Part shown: positions 25,849 through 34,291 of the stretch, in pieces
Layout of the letters: every line of letters begins with the position of its first letter
Position numbering within the stretch: the stretch's first letter is position 1
From: Peptostreptococcaceae bacterium
Lineage (GTDB): Bacteria; Bacillota; Clostridia; Peptostreptococcales; Anaerovoracaceae
DNA length: 64,000 nt
NCBI GenBank assembly: GCA_016650175.1
Contig: JAENWG010000004.1
Span: 18,759 to 82,758, forward strand
Direction of reading: 5' to 3'
Notes under the pieces: generated by a model
The model's input: only the letters and a program-made list of their open reading frames with translations
Database searches by the model: none
Told to the model about the DNA's origin: nothing
Position numbers and translations under genes: made by a program

Positions 25849-26892
25849 ATGAAAAAGATAACTATTAATACTTCGCCATCTTATGATGTGATAATTGATG
25901 ATAATATTCTTAATACTGTAAACGAAACGATATTAGAGTATATTGAACCATGCAAAATTTGTATAATTACGGATAGTACCGTTAGTTCTCTTTATGCGAA
26001 CAAAGTGAAAACGAGCTTGAAATCTTCAGGTTTTTTGGTTATTAAGATTGTTTTCCCGCCGGGTGAACACTCTAAAAGTCTTTCTACTTATTCTAATATT
26101 TTAGAAGCAGTCGCAGACGAAGGTCTCACAAAAACTGATTGTATTATAGCTTTAGGTGGCGGTGTAGTTGGCGATTTGGCAGGTTTTGTTGCTTCCTCAT
26201 ATATGAGAGGAATACAGTATATCCAAATACCTACAACTTACCTTGCTGCTTTAGATTCTTCTATTGGTGGGAAAACGGGCATCAATTTACTAAGAGGTAA
26301 GAACCTCGTTGGTACATTTTGGAACCCTAAACTCGTTTTATGCGATCCTACGGTTTTTAACACTTTACCTACCATTAGACGAATGGACGGAATCGCTGAG
26401 GCTATAAAATGCGCTGTCGTTACAGATAAATCGCTTCTTGGTCCTATAAAAAATAATTCCTATACTTATGTTATTGAACGATGTGTATCTATTAAAAAAT
26501 CAATTGTTGAAGCTGACCAGTATGAAGAAAGCCTAAGGCAACTTTTAAGTTTCGGGCATCTCATCGGACATGCCATAGAAAAACTTAGCGGTTACAGTGT
26601 ATCTCATGGTCATGCAATAGCAGCAGGTATGATTTACGAAGCCAGAGCTGCTTACAAAATGGGTTTTACAGATACTGATATTTCTAAGGATCTAGAAACT
26701 ATATTACGTACATTGGGCTTTACCCCGGAAGTTTCTTATACTGTGGAAGAACTAATGAAATATGTAATTATGTCCAAAAGAATTCACAAGGATACTATAG
26801 ACATAGTTGTTCCTATTGAAATCGGAAAATGCAAACTTGCTAAATTGAACATGTATCAATTAGAAGAATATATCCGTGTAGGCAAAGAGTAG
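25849..26892 (+). CDS. aroB: 3-dehydroquinate synthase
   Basis: Second step of the shikimate pathway, converting DAHP to 3-dehydroquinate with NAD+ and a divalent metal. The protein is 347 residues from the ATG at 25849, set by AGGAG at 25838-25842; a GTG two codons upstream is too close to that site. The NAD-binding segment ALGGGVVGDLAGFVASSYMRG (two overlapping stretches near residues 101-121), DSSIGGKTGIN, and metal-ligand histidines in FGHLIGHAIE and SHGHAIAAGM are all visible. It stands alone on the plus strand, without other aro genes. Confidence 0.95.
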   Translation: MKKITINTSPSYDVIIDDNILNTVNETILEYIEPCKICIITDSTVSSLYANKVKTSLKSSGFLVIKIVFPPGEHSKSLSTYSNILEAVADEGLTKTDCIIALGGGVVGDLAGFVASSYMRGIQYIQIPTTYLAALDSSIGGKTGINLLRGKNLVGTFWNPKLVLCDPTVFNTLPTIRRMDGIAEAIKCAVVTDKSLLGPIKNNSYTYVIERCVSIKKSIVEADQYEESLRQLLSFGHLIGHAIEKLSGYSVSHGHAIAAGMIYEARAAYKMGFTDTDISKDLETILRTLGFTPEVSYTVEELMKYVIMSKRIHKDTIDIVVPIEIGKCKLAKLNMYQLEEYIRVGKE

Positions 26893-26918
26893 TAACACTG
26901 CTCTTTGTTTTTTATTTT
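26883..26918 (+). terminator. Terminator overlapping the end of aroB
   Basis: CAAAGAG at 26883-26889 and CTCTTTG at 26901-26907 form the base of the stem, extended by TAG/CTG pairing inside, followed by TTTTTTATTTTT. The left arm includes the last aroB codons. Confidence 0.88.
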
Positions 26919-27442
26919 TCCCACTCTTCAGCAAGCAAAGAAAAAACATATGAGTTTCTCTTTTCTCCCGTAAATATTCTGCATGAGTTTCTTAATAAGC
27001 CTTCATACTTAAATCCACATTTTTCAATAACACGTTGAGATCTTTTATTAACCTCAGACGTATGTATAGCAATCACTTCTAGCTTTAAGTCCTCAAAGCC
27101 ATAACGTATAACTTCTTTTGAAGCTTCGGTAATTATTCCTTTGCCCCACCATTCATGTTTTAAACCATATCCTAATTCTTTGCTTAATAAATCAGGTCTT
27201 ATTCTATCATTTTCTAGGGCTATGTTCCCTATTATTTCTCCTGTTTCTTTATAGATTACTGCCCATGCTTCTACAGGTAGTAAAATATCTCGTAAAACTT
27301 CTTTTGACTCTTCTATATCTGCGTGAGGTTTCCAACCCGCATGAGGACCAACGTCAGGGTGTTTCGCATACTCATAAAGCGACTTAGCATCTTCCATAGA
27401 CCAAGCTCTCATAATTAGTCGTTTAGTTTCTAATGTTCTCAT
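26912..27442 (-). CDS. GNAT-family N-acetyltransferase (RimJ/RimL type)
   Basis: The 176-residue protein starts METKRLIMRAW-like (RTLETKRLIMRAWSMEDA), the usual beginning of RimJ/RimL-type ribosomal-protein or small-molecule acetyltransferases. The acetyl-CoA-binding stretch is GYGLKHEWWGKGIITEA (about residues 90-106), with NKRSQRVIEKCGFKYEGLLR towards the C-terminus. Substrate cannot be inferred. It is 17 bases downstream of the LTA-synthase-like gene in a minus-strand run. Confidence 0.88.
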   Translation of the reverse strand: MRTLETKRLIMRAWSMEDAKSLYEYAKHPDVGPHAGWKPHADIEESKEVLRDILLPVEAWAVIYKETGEIIGNIALENDRIRPDLLSKELGYGLKHEWWGKGIITEASKEVIRYGFEDLKLEVIAIHTSEVNKRSQRVIEKCGFKYEGLLRNSCRIFTGEKRNSYVFSLLAEEWEK

Positions 27443-27459
27443 ATACTTTTCTCTCTCCC

Positions 27460-29478
27460 CTAATCTTCGCAGGTTGTAAGTATTTCAAGACTTTTTGTAT
27501 CTATTTGACTGACTGTCATATATTTTGCGTCCTTTGGATCAACCTTTTCTTCAAGTCCTATTAGTGTTGGACTTAGGTATATCGTGTCTAAAACTTCGCC
27601 ATCTAAAGTAATTCTACTATGTTCAGTAAAGTTTTCACCTTTTATATAATATTTATTCCCTATTTTACTTACTTCTTTTATTTTAATTTCTTTTGTTCCA
27701 AACTGTATATCCGTCGGTTCATAAGGGTTAACTCCACCATAACAATAACCATTTCCATAAAGCATATCATAACCTAACGCTTTAAGATTTGGAAGAAAAT
27801 CTACGTCACTATGATCAGTGTTTTGTTGGTAATTAAATATTACTCCTTTATTCATACCTATTCTATCAAATATCTCCGCAGCTATTTCATATGAGTGAAG
27901 GTCTTTATCTTCTTCTTTTAGTCCCATGTTATCCCAAATCACATACTGTGTTTTGTACAAATTTCCATCTCCGTATTGCTCTTCTAAAACATCAAGTGCA
28001 GGTATATGATCTCCGTATAACAATAGCACTGTATCTTCTTCATTTTCGCTTAAAGCGCTAACGAGATCTTTAACAAACAAATCCATTTCGTGCAGTTCAT
28101 TTACATAGTATTCATAACGCCATTTAGTATATTCATCCTCTGCAGTAACCGTAGTATATGGTTCTTCAAATACCTGTTCGCTCGGATAACTACCATGTCC
28201 TTCTACCGAAATAGTAAATACAAAATCCTTTTCTTCTGTATCTTGTACTATGTTCATTATCTCCTTAGTTAAAACCGTGTCTTTCGGCCAATTGTTAGGT
28301 GTTTTGGTAATTCCGTTCATGTACTCTAATGGCGTAAAAGTGTCAAATCCCAAATTTGCATAAACTTCATTTCTATTATAAAAAACTGCTCTGTAATCAT
28401 GAATTGCATGCGCACCATATCCTTCACTTTTAAATACATACGCCATAGATTCCAAAGTCTTAGTTCTTAATTCCCCTTTATACGGATACTCTCCGGGTCC
28501 AAAAAATTTAGTGCTTATACCTGTTAATACTTCGAATTCTGTATTCGCTGTTCCCGCTCCACATGCAGGTACGGTAAATTCTCCTGAAGAGTAGTTATCA
28601 CATAAGTCCGTAAATGTAGGTATTGGATTGTTTGACAGTTCTATATGATTAAAAAGTTCTGGATTGGTAAAAGATTCTAGTTGCACAATAATTATATTCG
28701 GATAATCATCATCTGCATCCTCATATTTCAATATCTGTGCGTCTCCGCTTTCAGAATATTCATTTATTATGTCATCTATCGTGTCTTCCGAATATCCAAG
28801 CGGCTTTGAGATTCCCTTATTTAGCGAAGTATTAATAAAACAATAAGGCACTCCATAATCATTATATGCGTAGTTAAGGTTACCAAAGAAAGTACTTAAT
28901 ACTCCGACTCTTATTAGCAAAACAGTTGCACCAAAAGTTATTCCTACTATAACGGCTATAACGGCTATCGCATGCTTGTAATTAATATTTTCCCAAACAC
29001 TTCCTCTTACAAAGAGTAGTACCGCAACTAATACTAGAATTGCAATTGCTGCTATAAGAAGAATTATTTGATTTCGTGACATATAGCTTCCCATGAGGGA
29101 AAAACCGTCCTGTAAATTTTGCATGTCATACAGTGTAAACGGCGTCATTCTCTTTAATAAAATTACTCCGTTTACGGCACCAAGTCCTATCCATATTATT
29201 GAAATGAACAACAACAGGAAATTTCTCCTATGAATTAGAAACACAAACGACAATGTTGCAAGTATTATTAATGAATTGTATACAAAAACTATAGGACTTG
29301 TAAACATATATACTAATCCCTGTCCTATACCGCTTGATTGCCTAGCGAATGTTTCTATAAACAGATTAATTACCACAGCAAAAATTGCTAACTTTGCTAA
29401 ATATTTAAAATAATTTTCACTGGCTTCAAATCTTTTTATTTCATTTTTAAATATTTTAAGTTTTTTAAATTCTCTCAA
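27460..29478 (-). CDS. LTA-synthase-like membrane sulfatase-fold enzyme
   Basis: Predicted phosphoglycerol or similar head-group transferase of the LtaS/alkaline phosphatase superfamily. The 672-residue protein has about five N-terminal membrane helices (about residues 25-200) and an extracytoplasmic catalytic domain (about 255-560): IIIVQLESF near the metal-binding Glu, GAGTANTEFEVLTG with the probable catalytic Thr, HDYRAVFYNR, and LLLYGDHIPAL with metal-binding Asp/His. The last 90 residues resemble an IPT/TIG-like beta domain (YYIKGENF, SRITLDG). Whether it makes lipoteichoic acid or another decorated glycolipid is open. Confidence 0.85.
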   Translation of the reverse strand: MREFKKLKIFKNEIKRFEASENYFKYLAKLAIFAVVINLFIETFARQSSGIGQGLVYMFTSPIVFVYNSLIILATLSFVFLIHRRNFLLLFISIIWIGLGAVNGVILLKRMTPFTLYDMQNLQDGFSLMGSYMSRNQIILLIAAIAILVLVAVLLFVRGSVWENINYKHAIAVIAVIVGITFGATVLLIRVGVLSTFFGNLNYAYNDYGVPYCFINTSLNKGISKPLGYSEDTIDDIINEYSESGDAQILKYEDADDDYPNIIIVQLESFTNPELFNHIELSNNPIPTFTDLCDNYSSGEFTVPACGAGTANTEFEVLTGISTKFFGPGEYPYKGELRTKTLESMAYVFKSEGYGAHAIHDYRAVFYNRNEVYANLGFDTFTPLEYMNGITKTPNNWPKDTVLTKEIMNIVQDTEEKDFVFTISVEGHGSYPSEQVFEEPYTTVTAEDEYTKWRYEYYVNELHEMDLFVKDLVSALSENEEDTVLLLYGDHIPALDVLEEQYGDGNLYKTQYVIWDNMGLKEEDKDLHSYEIAAEIFDRIGMNKGVIFNYQQNTDHSDVDFLPNLKALGYDMLYGNGYCYGGVNPYEPTDIQFGTKEIKIKEVSKIGNKYYIKGENFTEHSRITLDGEVLDTIYLSPTLIGLEEKVDPKDAKYMTVSQIDTKSLEILTTCED

Positions 29479-29482
29479 TACT

Positions 29483-30367
29483 TTAGAATCCTTTCTTACT
29501 TAAACATTCTGAAACAGAGGCAAATTCTTCTACGCTTAACGTTTCTGCCCTTCGCTTTTCATCAATTTTAAGTTTGTTCAATGCATTTTTTATATCTTCT
29601 TTGCTGAAATTTTCTAAATTGCTCAAAGAATTTAGTAGTGTTTTTCTCCTTTGTCCAAAGCCTGCTTTTATACAATTAAAAAAAAGTCGTTCATCTTCTA
29701 ATTTGATTCTATCAGCACCTTTTATATCCATCCTAATAACTGTTGAATCTACTTTTGGTGCTGGATAAAATACGTTTTTTGAAACATCGCAAATTTTAAT
29801 TGCTTCGCTATAATAATTAACTGCATATGTAATAGCGCCACATTTTTTTGTACCAGGTTTAGCACTCATTCTTTCAGCAACTTCTTTTTGCATCATTACT
29901 GTAATACTATCCACTTCAATCCTATCCTCTAAAAGTTTCATTACGATAGGTGTTGTTATATAGTATGGTAAATTACCTATTACTCTTACATTTTTTATTT
30001 TATCGTTTTTTGCTTTTTCTTCTGCTATTATTTTACTAATATCCGTTTTTAAAACATCGCTATTGATTATTTCTATATTGTTGTAATCTATCAAGTTATC
30101 TTTAAGTATTGGTATAAGCTTACGGTCTAGTTCAATAGCAACAACTTTGTTTGCTATTTCTGCGGCTTCTTTAGTAAGAACCCCTATTCCTGGCCCTATT
30201 TCGATAACTAACGTTTCATTATCTATTTTGCTACCGTAAATAATTTCATCTACGATGTTCTTATCAATTAAAAAATTCTGTCCTAGGCCTTTTGAAAGGT
30301 TAAATCCATATGCCTTTTTTATTCGATTTATAGTATTTGGTGAATAAAGATTATTTTCTTTTATCAT
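29483..30367 (-). CDS. rsmA: 16S rRNA (adenine1518/1519-N6) dimethyltransferase
   Basis: KsgA-type methyltransferase that dimethylates two adenines in helix 45 of 16S rRNA late in 30S assembly. The protein is 294 residues. LGQNFLIDKNIV (about residues 28-39), the SAM motif EIGPGIGVLT (about 57-66) and catalytic NLPYYITTP (about 134-142) are intact. Its start overlaps rnmV by 17 bases, the standard rnmV-rsmA pairing of Firmicutes. Confidence 0.96.
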   Translation of the reverse strand: MIKENNLYSPNTINRIKKAYGFNLSKGLGQNFLIDKNIVDEIIYGSKIDNETLVIEIGPGIGVLTKEAAEIANKVVAIELDRKLIPILKDNLIDYNNIEIINSDVLKTDISKIIAEEKAKNDKIKNVRVIGNLPYYITTPIVMKLLEDRIEVDSITVMMQKEVAERMSAKPGTKKCGAITYAVNYYSEAIKICDVSKNVFYPAPKVDSTVIRMDIKGADRIKLEDERLFFNCIKAGFGQRRKTLLNSLSNLENFSKEDIKNALNKLKIDEKRRAETLSVEEFASVSECLSKKGF

Positions 30368-30911
30368 TATTTATTTCCTTAATAGCGTTATTAATATCGC
30401 TTTTGTTTATGTTAAATGCAACTAGTTTTTTTAATAGCGTTTTGCCATTTGAATATCCTATTCCAAGAATATCACAAAGTTCTTCTCTTAATTTTGATGA
30501 ATTTTCTTTTCCAAGAAGCCCATTTTTATATAAAAATTCAGTATCAACATCCGAAAAACTACTTTCTGACTTACAATGGCATTTGCTTAAAGCTTCGATT
30601 ATCGATTCACCAGACGCATTTTCTATTCCTATATTGCCATTCTTAAGTGCTTTTTCTAGTGGTAGGTATGCTTGTTTCGCATTAGGAAATCTTTCCGTTA
30701 GTTTTCTTCGAATTTCTTCTCCTGAAAAATCGGGATCTGTAAAAATTATTATTCCCTTTTCTTTATATGCTTTTTCAATTAACGTCCATGTCTCTTTTTT
30801 TATTCCAAATCCATGGGTTTCAATTGTTATACCTTCAACCGCCTTGCTGACAGCTGTAGTATCATCGCGGCCTTCTACTACTATGGCCTCGCTTACGTTT
30901 ATTTTATTCAT
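30351..30911 (-). CDS. rnmV: Ribonuclease M5
   Basis: Toprim-domain nuclease that matures 5S rRNA precursor. From the ATG at 30911 the protein is 186 residues and begins MNKINVSEAIVVEGRDDTTAV, the family N-terminus with catalytic Glu; the 15-codon upstream extension lies inside the preceding gene and is Lys-rich. The second Toprim motif is IIFTDPDFSGEEIRR (about residues 57-71). The start overlaps the end of the DivIC-like gene by eight bases. Confidence 0.93.
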   Translation of the reverse strand: MNKINVSEAIVVEGRDDTTAVSKAVEGITIETHGFGIKKETWTLIEKAYKEKGIIIFTDPDFSGEEIRRKLTERFPNAKQAYLPLEKALKNGNIGIENASGESIIEALSKCHCKSESSFSDVDTEFLYKNGLLGKENSSKLREELCDILGIGYSNGKTLLKKLVAFNINKSDINNAIKEINNDKRK

Positions 30912-31206
30912 CTGTTTCTTCACTTTTTTCTTCCGGTAAAATAAACAATATTTCATCCGGGTTTGCTAGTTTAAGTTGTCGCCTGGCTTCCTCTTCAATA
31001 AACTCCATAGTATCAACATTCTCAAGTTCTAGTTCTAAATTATCTCTTTCATCTTCTAATTCTTGGTTTTGCTCTTTTAATTGGCTGTTTTCGTTATGTA
31101 ATGTTATTATATTCTTAACTGAAAAAATTATAGTAACACATAAAGCTACAGAAATGATTACTGCTGCAATTTTATATCCATTGAATTTTAATTTGTTACC
31201 TTTCAT
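30904..31206 (-). CDS. FtsB/DivIC-family septum formation protein
   Basis: Small bitopic division protein. From the ATG at 31206 (AGAGGT upstream) it has 100 residues: a short basic N-terminus, one membrane helix (about residues 12-32, IAAVIISVALCVTIIFSV), a Glu/Asn/Leu-rich coiled coil (about 35-65) and the conserved end EFIEEEARRQLKLANPDE. DivIC partners FtsL and DivIB in the divisome; assignment to DivIC rather than another FtsB-like protein rests on size and topology. Confidence 0.82.
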   Translation of the reverse strand: MKGNKLKFNGYKIAAVIISVALCVTIIFSVKNIITLHNENSQLKEQNQELEDERDNLELELENVDTMEFIEEEARRQLKLANPDEILFILPEEKSEETDE

Positions 31207-31227
31207 TTCTGTACCTCTCAAGAACAC

Positions 31228-31264
31228 TTAAGAGCCCGAAGCACATTGCTATGCTTCTGGCTCT
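31228..31264 (-). terminator. Terminator after the M23 peptidase gene
   Basis: AGAGCC and GGCTCT (31231-31236, 31259-31264) with inner GAAGCA/TGCTTC arms make a 12-bp interrupted stem. The minus-strand tail, TAAGTGTTCTT, is only moderately T-rich, so some read-through into the division gene is possible. Confidence 0.65.
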
Positions 31265-31271
31265 TTAAATT

Positions 31272-33065
31272 TTATAAATAAAGTTGTGGATTTACAGTTG
31301 AACCGTTAGTATGAACTTCAAAGTGACAATGCGACCCTGTACTTCTTCCCGTGTTTCCTACAGCTCCTATTATCTGATCTTTAAATACCTTATCGCCTAC
31401 ACTTACAGCCAAAGTACTACAGTGCCCATATAATGTTTCATTATTATCTCCGTGGTCTATTTTAATGCAATAACCATAAGCTCCATTATAACCTGCCATT
31501 GTTACCGTACCACCATCTGCTGCGTGTATTGGTGTACCTGTTGGTGCAGCTAAATCTATTCCATAATGCATCCTGCCCCATCTCATTCCATACGTTGCTG
31601 AAATTATAGCACCGTTTACAGGCATAAGGTAAGTGCCCGTACCTTGTGATGGCGGAGTTTCTTTAGTACCTATTAATACTATTTCCGTTACAGGTTCTTC
31701 CAAAATCTCTTGCACAAGTATTTTTTCGTCAGTTTCTTTTCCATTTTCTCTAGTAATTTCTGCTTCTGTTATGGCTTTACCGTTAACACCCTTAGTGCTA
31801 ACATATTCTTCACCTTCATATAGATTAGAAGAATCTTTCTCTTCTACTTCATATTCAAGTTTCTCAGAAGATTTTCTGTTTTCTATCGTTATCAATGTTA
31901 ATTTATGAGCCTCTACTACTATAAATAAAACTTCATCCTCTTGTGGAGTATCTTTGTCCACTCCAGAATTTTGTTCCAATAATTCATCTACTGATATTCC
32001 ATAGAGTTCGGCAATACTTTCATATGTTTCATCAACTTTAATAGTATGGTTAATTACTGTTTGATCTTCTTTAATTAGCTTGCTTGCTGCAATATCTGGA
32101 GTATTTATATTAGCTAATACAGTATCTATTTCTTTAAATTCTATATTCTCTTTAAATTCAGCACTTAAATATTCAACGCCATCTTCTTCCGGCATAAAAT
32201 AATTTTTGATCTTAGACAATGTTTTTAAAGCCTTATCCTGATCTTCGACTATAGTTAAGAGTTTTCCATCTGCATATATCCCGTAAGCTTTTACTTCTAA
32301 ATCAGTCATATAAGTTAATCTCTTAAGCACCGTGTCTATATCGTCAACATCTTTGTTTGCTGCTGACACTGTACTAAATGTTATGTTTTCATATGGTATG
32401 ATTTTGATATCAGCATTTGTTTGTTCTGATAAAGCTTCTCCAGCTAAATCTAATATCTTAATTACATCATCTTCTTTTTCTACATAACCAAGCTCTCTAC
32501 CGTTATATGAATAACTATAAACCATGTTTTGATTAAACACAGCAAATGTAACAAACATTACAAAAAAGAACCCTATTCCTGTGATTATAATTTCTCTACG
32601 GTGGCTTTTTAACGCGTTTACGTTATTGTGATGTATTTTGACTATATTAATAATCAAGAGTCTAATTAAATCCGTCACTACATCTTGTGCTTTATCGTGG
32701 AAAAATATGCTGTTAGCTGTGACATTTAGCAATTTATCGTAAGCTTTTACTTTAGGTTTCTTTTGTTTATCCTTTTTACCAACTTTAATTTTATGTTTTT
32801 CTTTCTTTCCTATATTGTCATTCTCATCTACTATGTCTTTTGTCTTTTTAGTAAATTTATGTTTTTCTGTCTTACCTATATTGTCAGCCTCATCTACTAT
32901 GTCTTTTGTCTTTTTTTCTTTTATTTTCTTTTCTTTTTTATCTTTTTCTATTTTGTTTTTCTTCTTAGCCTTTTTTTCTGCTTTTTTATTAGTTTCTGAT
33001 TTTATAGCGGCTTCTTCATTTTCTGTATCCAGGCTTTCGCCTCTTCTCTTCTTGTTCCAATACAA
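31272..33065 (-). CDS. M23 zinc peptidase with LysM and G5 domains and a lysine-rich N-terminus
   Basis: Cell-wall endopeptidase of about 597 residues anchored by one membrane helix (about residues 160-185). Outside it has an alpha/beta stretch, a LysM domain (about 350-393), a G5 domain (about 400-480) and a C-terminal M23 domain with intact zinc ligands (HYGID, HCHFEVH). The cytoplasmic N-terminus of about 130 residues is extremely Lys/Glu-rich and contains a 22-residue tandem repeat. I chose the TTG at 33065 because GGAGGT at 33074-33079 is eight bases away; GTG at 33071 is in frame but only two bases from it. The start lies inside the dnaD-like gene. Confidence 0.85.
   Translation of the reverse strand: MYWNKKRRGESLDTENEEAAIKSETNKKAEKKAKKKNKIEKDKKEKKIKEKKTKDIVDEADNIGKTEKHKFTKKTKDIVDENDNIGKKEKHKIKVGKKDKQKKPKVKAYDKLLNVTANSIFFHDKAQDVVTDLIRLLIINIVKIHHNNVNALKSHRREIIITGIGFFFVMFVTFAVFNQNMVYSYSYNGRELGYVEKEDDVIKILDLAGEALSEQTNADIKIIPYENITFSTVSAANKDVDDIDTVLKRLTYMTDLEVKAYGIYADGKLLTIVEDQDKALKTLSKIKNYFMPEEDGVEYLSAEFKENIEFKEIDTVLANINTPDIAASKLIKEDQTVINHTIKVDETYESIAELYGISVDELLEQNSGVDKDTPQEDEVLFIVVEAHKLTLITIENRKSSEKLEYEVEEKDSSNLYEGEEYVSTKGVNGKAITEAEITRENGKETDEKILVQEILEEPVTEIVLIGTKETPPSQGTGTYLMPVNGAIISATYGMRWGRMHYGIDLAAPTGTPIHAADGGTVTMAGYNGAYGYCIKIDHGDNNETLYGHCSTLAVSVGDKVFKDQIIGAVGNTGRSTGSHCHFEVHTNGSTVNPQLYL
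32791..32922 (-). repeat. Two 66-bp tandem repeats coding for 22-residue units
   Basis: The segment 32791-32856 is repeated at 32857-32922 with about ten mismatches, keeping the reading frame of the M23 peptidase gene. Each unit encodes KTKDIVDE-x-DNIG-x-x-EKHK. The units are in the charged cytoplasmic tail. Confidence 0.85.
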
Positions 33066-34282
33066 CTGCACTTACCTCCATTTTTAGATATTCCTGTATC
33101 ATTACACTCTACACAAAGATATTTTATATCTGTATAGTTTCCAGGATATCCATAATTTTTAATAATATCCGCTCTTTCCAAATCAATTTCACTAATTTCG
33201 CTTTTTAGTTCTTCTCTTTTGGTTTTTCCTTTTGCTCCCATTAAGACAGTCCTAGGAAATTCTTGTTCTATACTTTTCTTTTTCTCGTCGAGTTCTTCTA
33301 CCTTAGGAATCTCGCTGTAAATTCCTCTTAATCTTTGTTCTTGTTCTTTTTTTTCTCTTGATTTTATATACTTTAAGTAGCTTTTTAGGCCATCATCGCT
33401 AACTGTATCACTTTCTTTTAAGTTTATACTTACACCTTTATCATTTGCTGTGATTTTCCAGTTTTCTAAAACTTTGTTTACATAATTTAAATTAGGATTC
33501 CTAATTCCACCTGTTTTGTCACATGCTTCTAAAATTCTTTCAAGCGTATATCCTAACTCATTAAACCATTTGTCCATAATAACTATGTCTGCAGGACTTG
33601 GTGTTCTGTTAAATCCAAGTTGGCTAAATACTCTCTTGTATCTATATCTATCTTTACTTTCCTTATTTAATAGTTCCTTTACTTGAAGAACATCGTTGCA
33701 ATCCTTTTCATTCCAGCTTTTCGCTACTTTAATAATGTAATTTAGATTTAATTTGTCTTGTTCTACGCAGTATTTAAAGCTATATGATAATATATCTGGA
33801 CTTATTCTATAAGTTACTATAGAATCCTTAATGTCTTCCATTTCTTTAGGACTTATAGGTCTGCCTAAGGAGTCTTCTGCTAATATAAACAAACCTTTTA
33901 TTTCTTTATCTTCTAATTGTAATAATTCGTTATCAGTAAGATCAACCTCTTTGTCGTTCTTTTTAAACCCGTATAACTTATCCTTTTGGTTGATAAAAAT
34001 TGTTGTGCCTTCTTTTTCTTCATCTTTAGAAGGATGTCTTCTGATTAAACCTTTTTCTTCCCAGAACGCAATAGCTTCAGTCACTACTTTTACATCGAGT
34101 TTTAATTCTCTTGAAATCAGGCTTTTGGTAAGAGGCATCTCGTGTTCTGCATACATTAATGCATATAAATAAACTTTAACAAAGTCACCTGAGGCCACAG
34201 GAAGATATTCACTAATAAATATATTTTCCACCTTAGTATCGAGTAGGTGTAATTCCTTGATTTTTTCCTTTTGAAATTTCAT
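33002..34282 (-). CDS. DnaD-domain replication protein with C-terminal zinc motif
   Basis: The 426-residue protein has a winged-helix N-terminal domain (about residues 10-90), one or two DnaD-like helical domains (about 130-290, including FNRTPSPADIVIMDKWFNELGYTLE in overlapping stretches) and a C-terminal Cys motif CVECNDTG...GKCSCIG (about 390-410) that could bind zinc. In Bacilli, DnaD primes helicase loading at origins; placement immediately upstream of dnaB supports a similar role. No dnaI/dnaC-type loader ATPase gene is adjacent, so this protein may cover part of that task (inference). Its end overlaps the M23 peptidase start. Confidence 0.85.
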   Translation of the reverse strand: MKFQKEKIKELHLLDTKVENIFISEYLPVASGDFVKVYLYALMYAEHEMPLTKSLISRELKLDVKVVTEAIAFWEEKGLIRRHPSKDEEKEGTTIFINQKDKLYGFKKNDKEVDLTDNELLQLEDKEIKGLFILAEDSLGRPISPKEMEDIKDSIVTYRISPDILSYSFKYCVEQDKLNLNYIIKVAKSWNEKDCNDVLQVKELLNKESKDRYRYKRVFSQLGFNRTPSPADIVIMDKWFNELGYTLERILEACDKTGGIRNPNLNYVNKVLENWKITANDKGVSINLKESDTVSDDGLKSYLKYIKSREKKEQEQRLRGIYSEIPKVEELDEKKKSIEQEFPRTVLMGAKGKTKREELKSEISEIDLERADIIKNYGYPGNYTDIKYLCVECNDTGISKNGGKCSCIGTRREEAKAWIQKMKKPL

Positions 34283-34291
34283 AGTCTCCCT

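Noticed and set aside
32791..32922. CRISPR-like repeat
   Set aside because: Only two units, no spacers, and the repeat keeps the peptidase reading frame.
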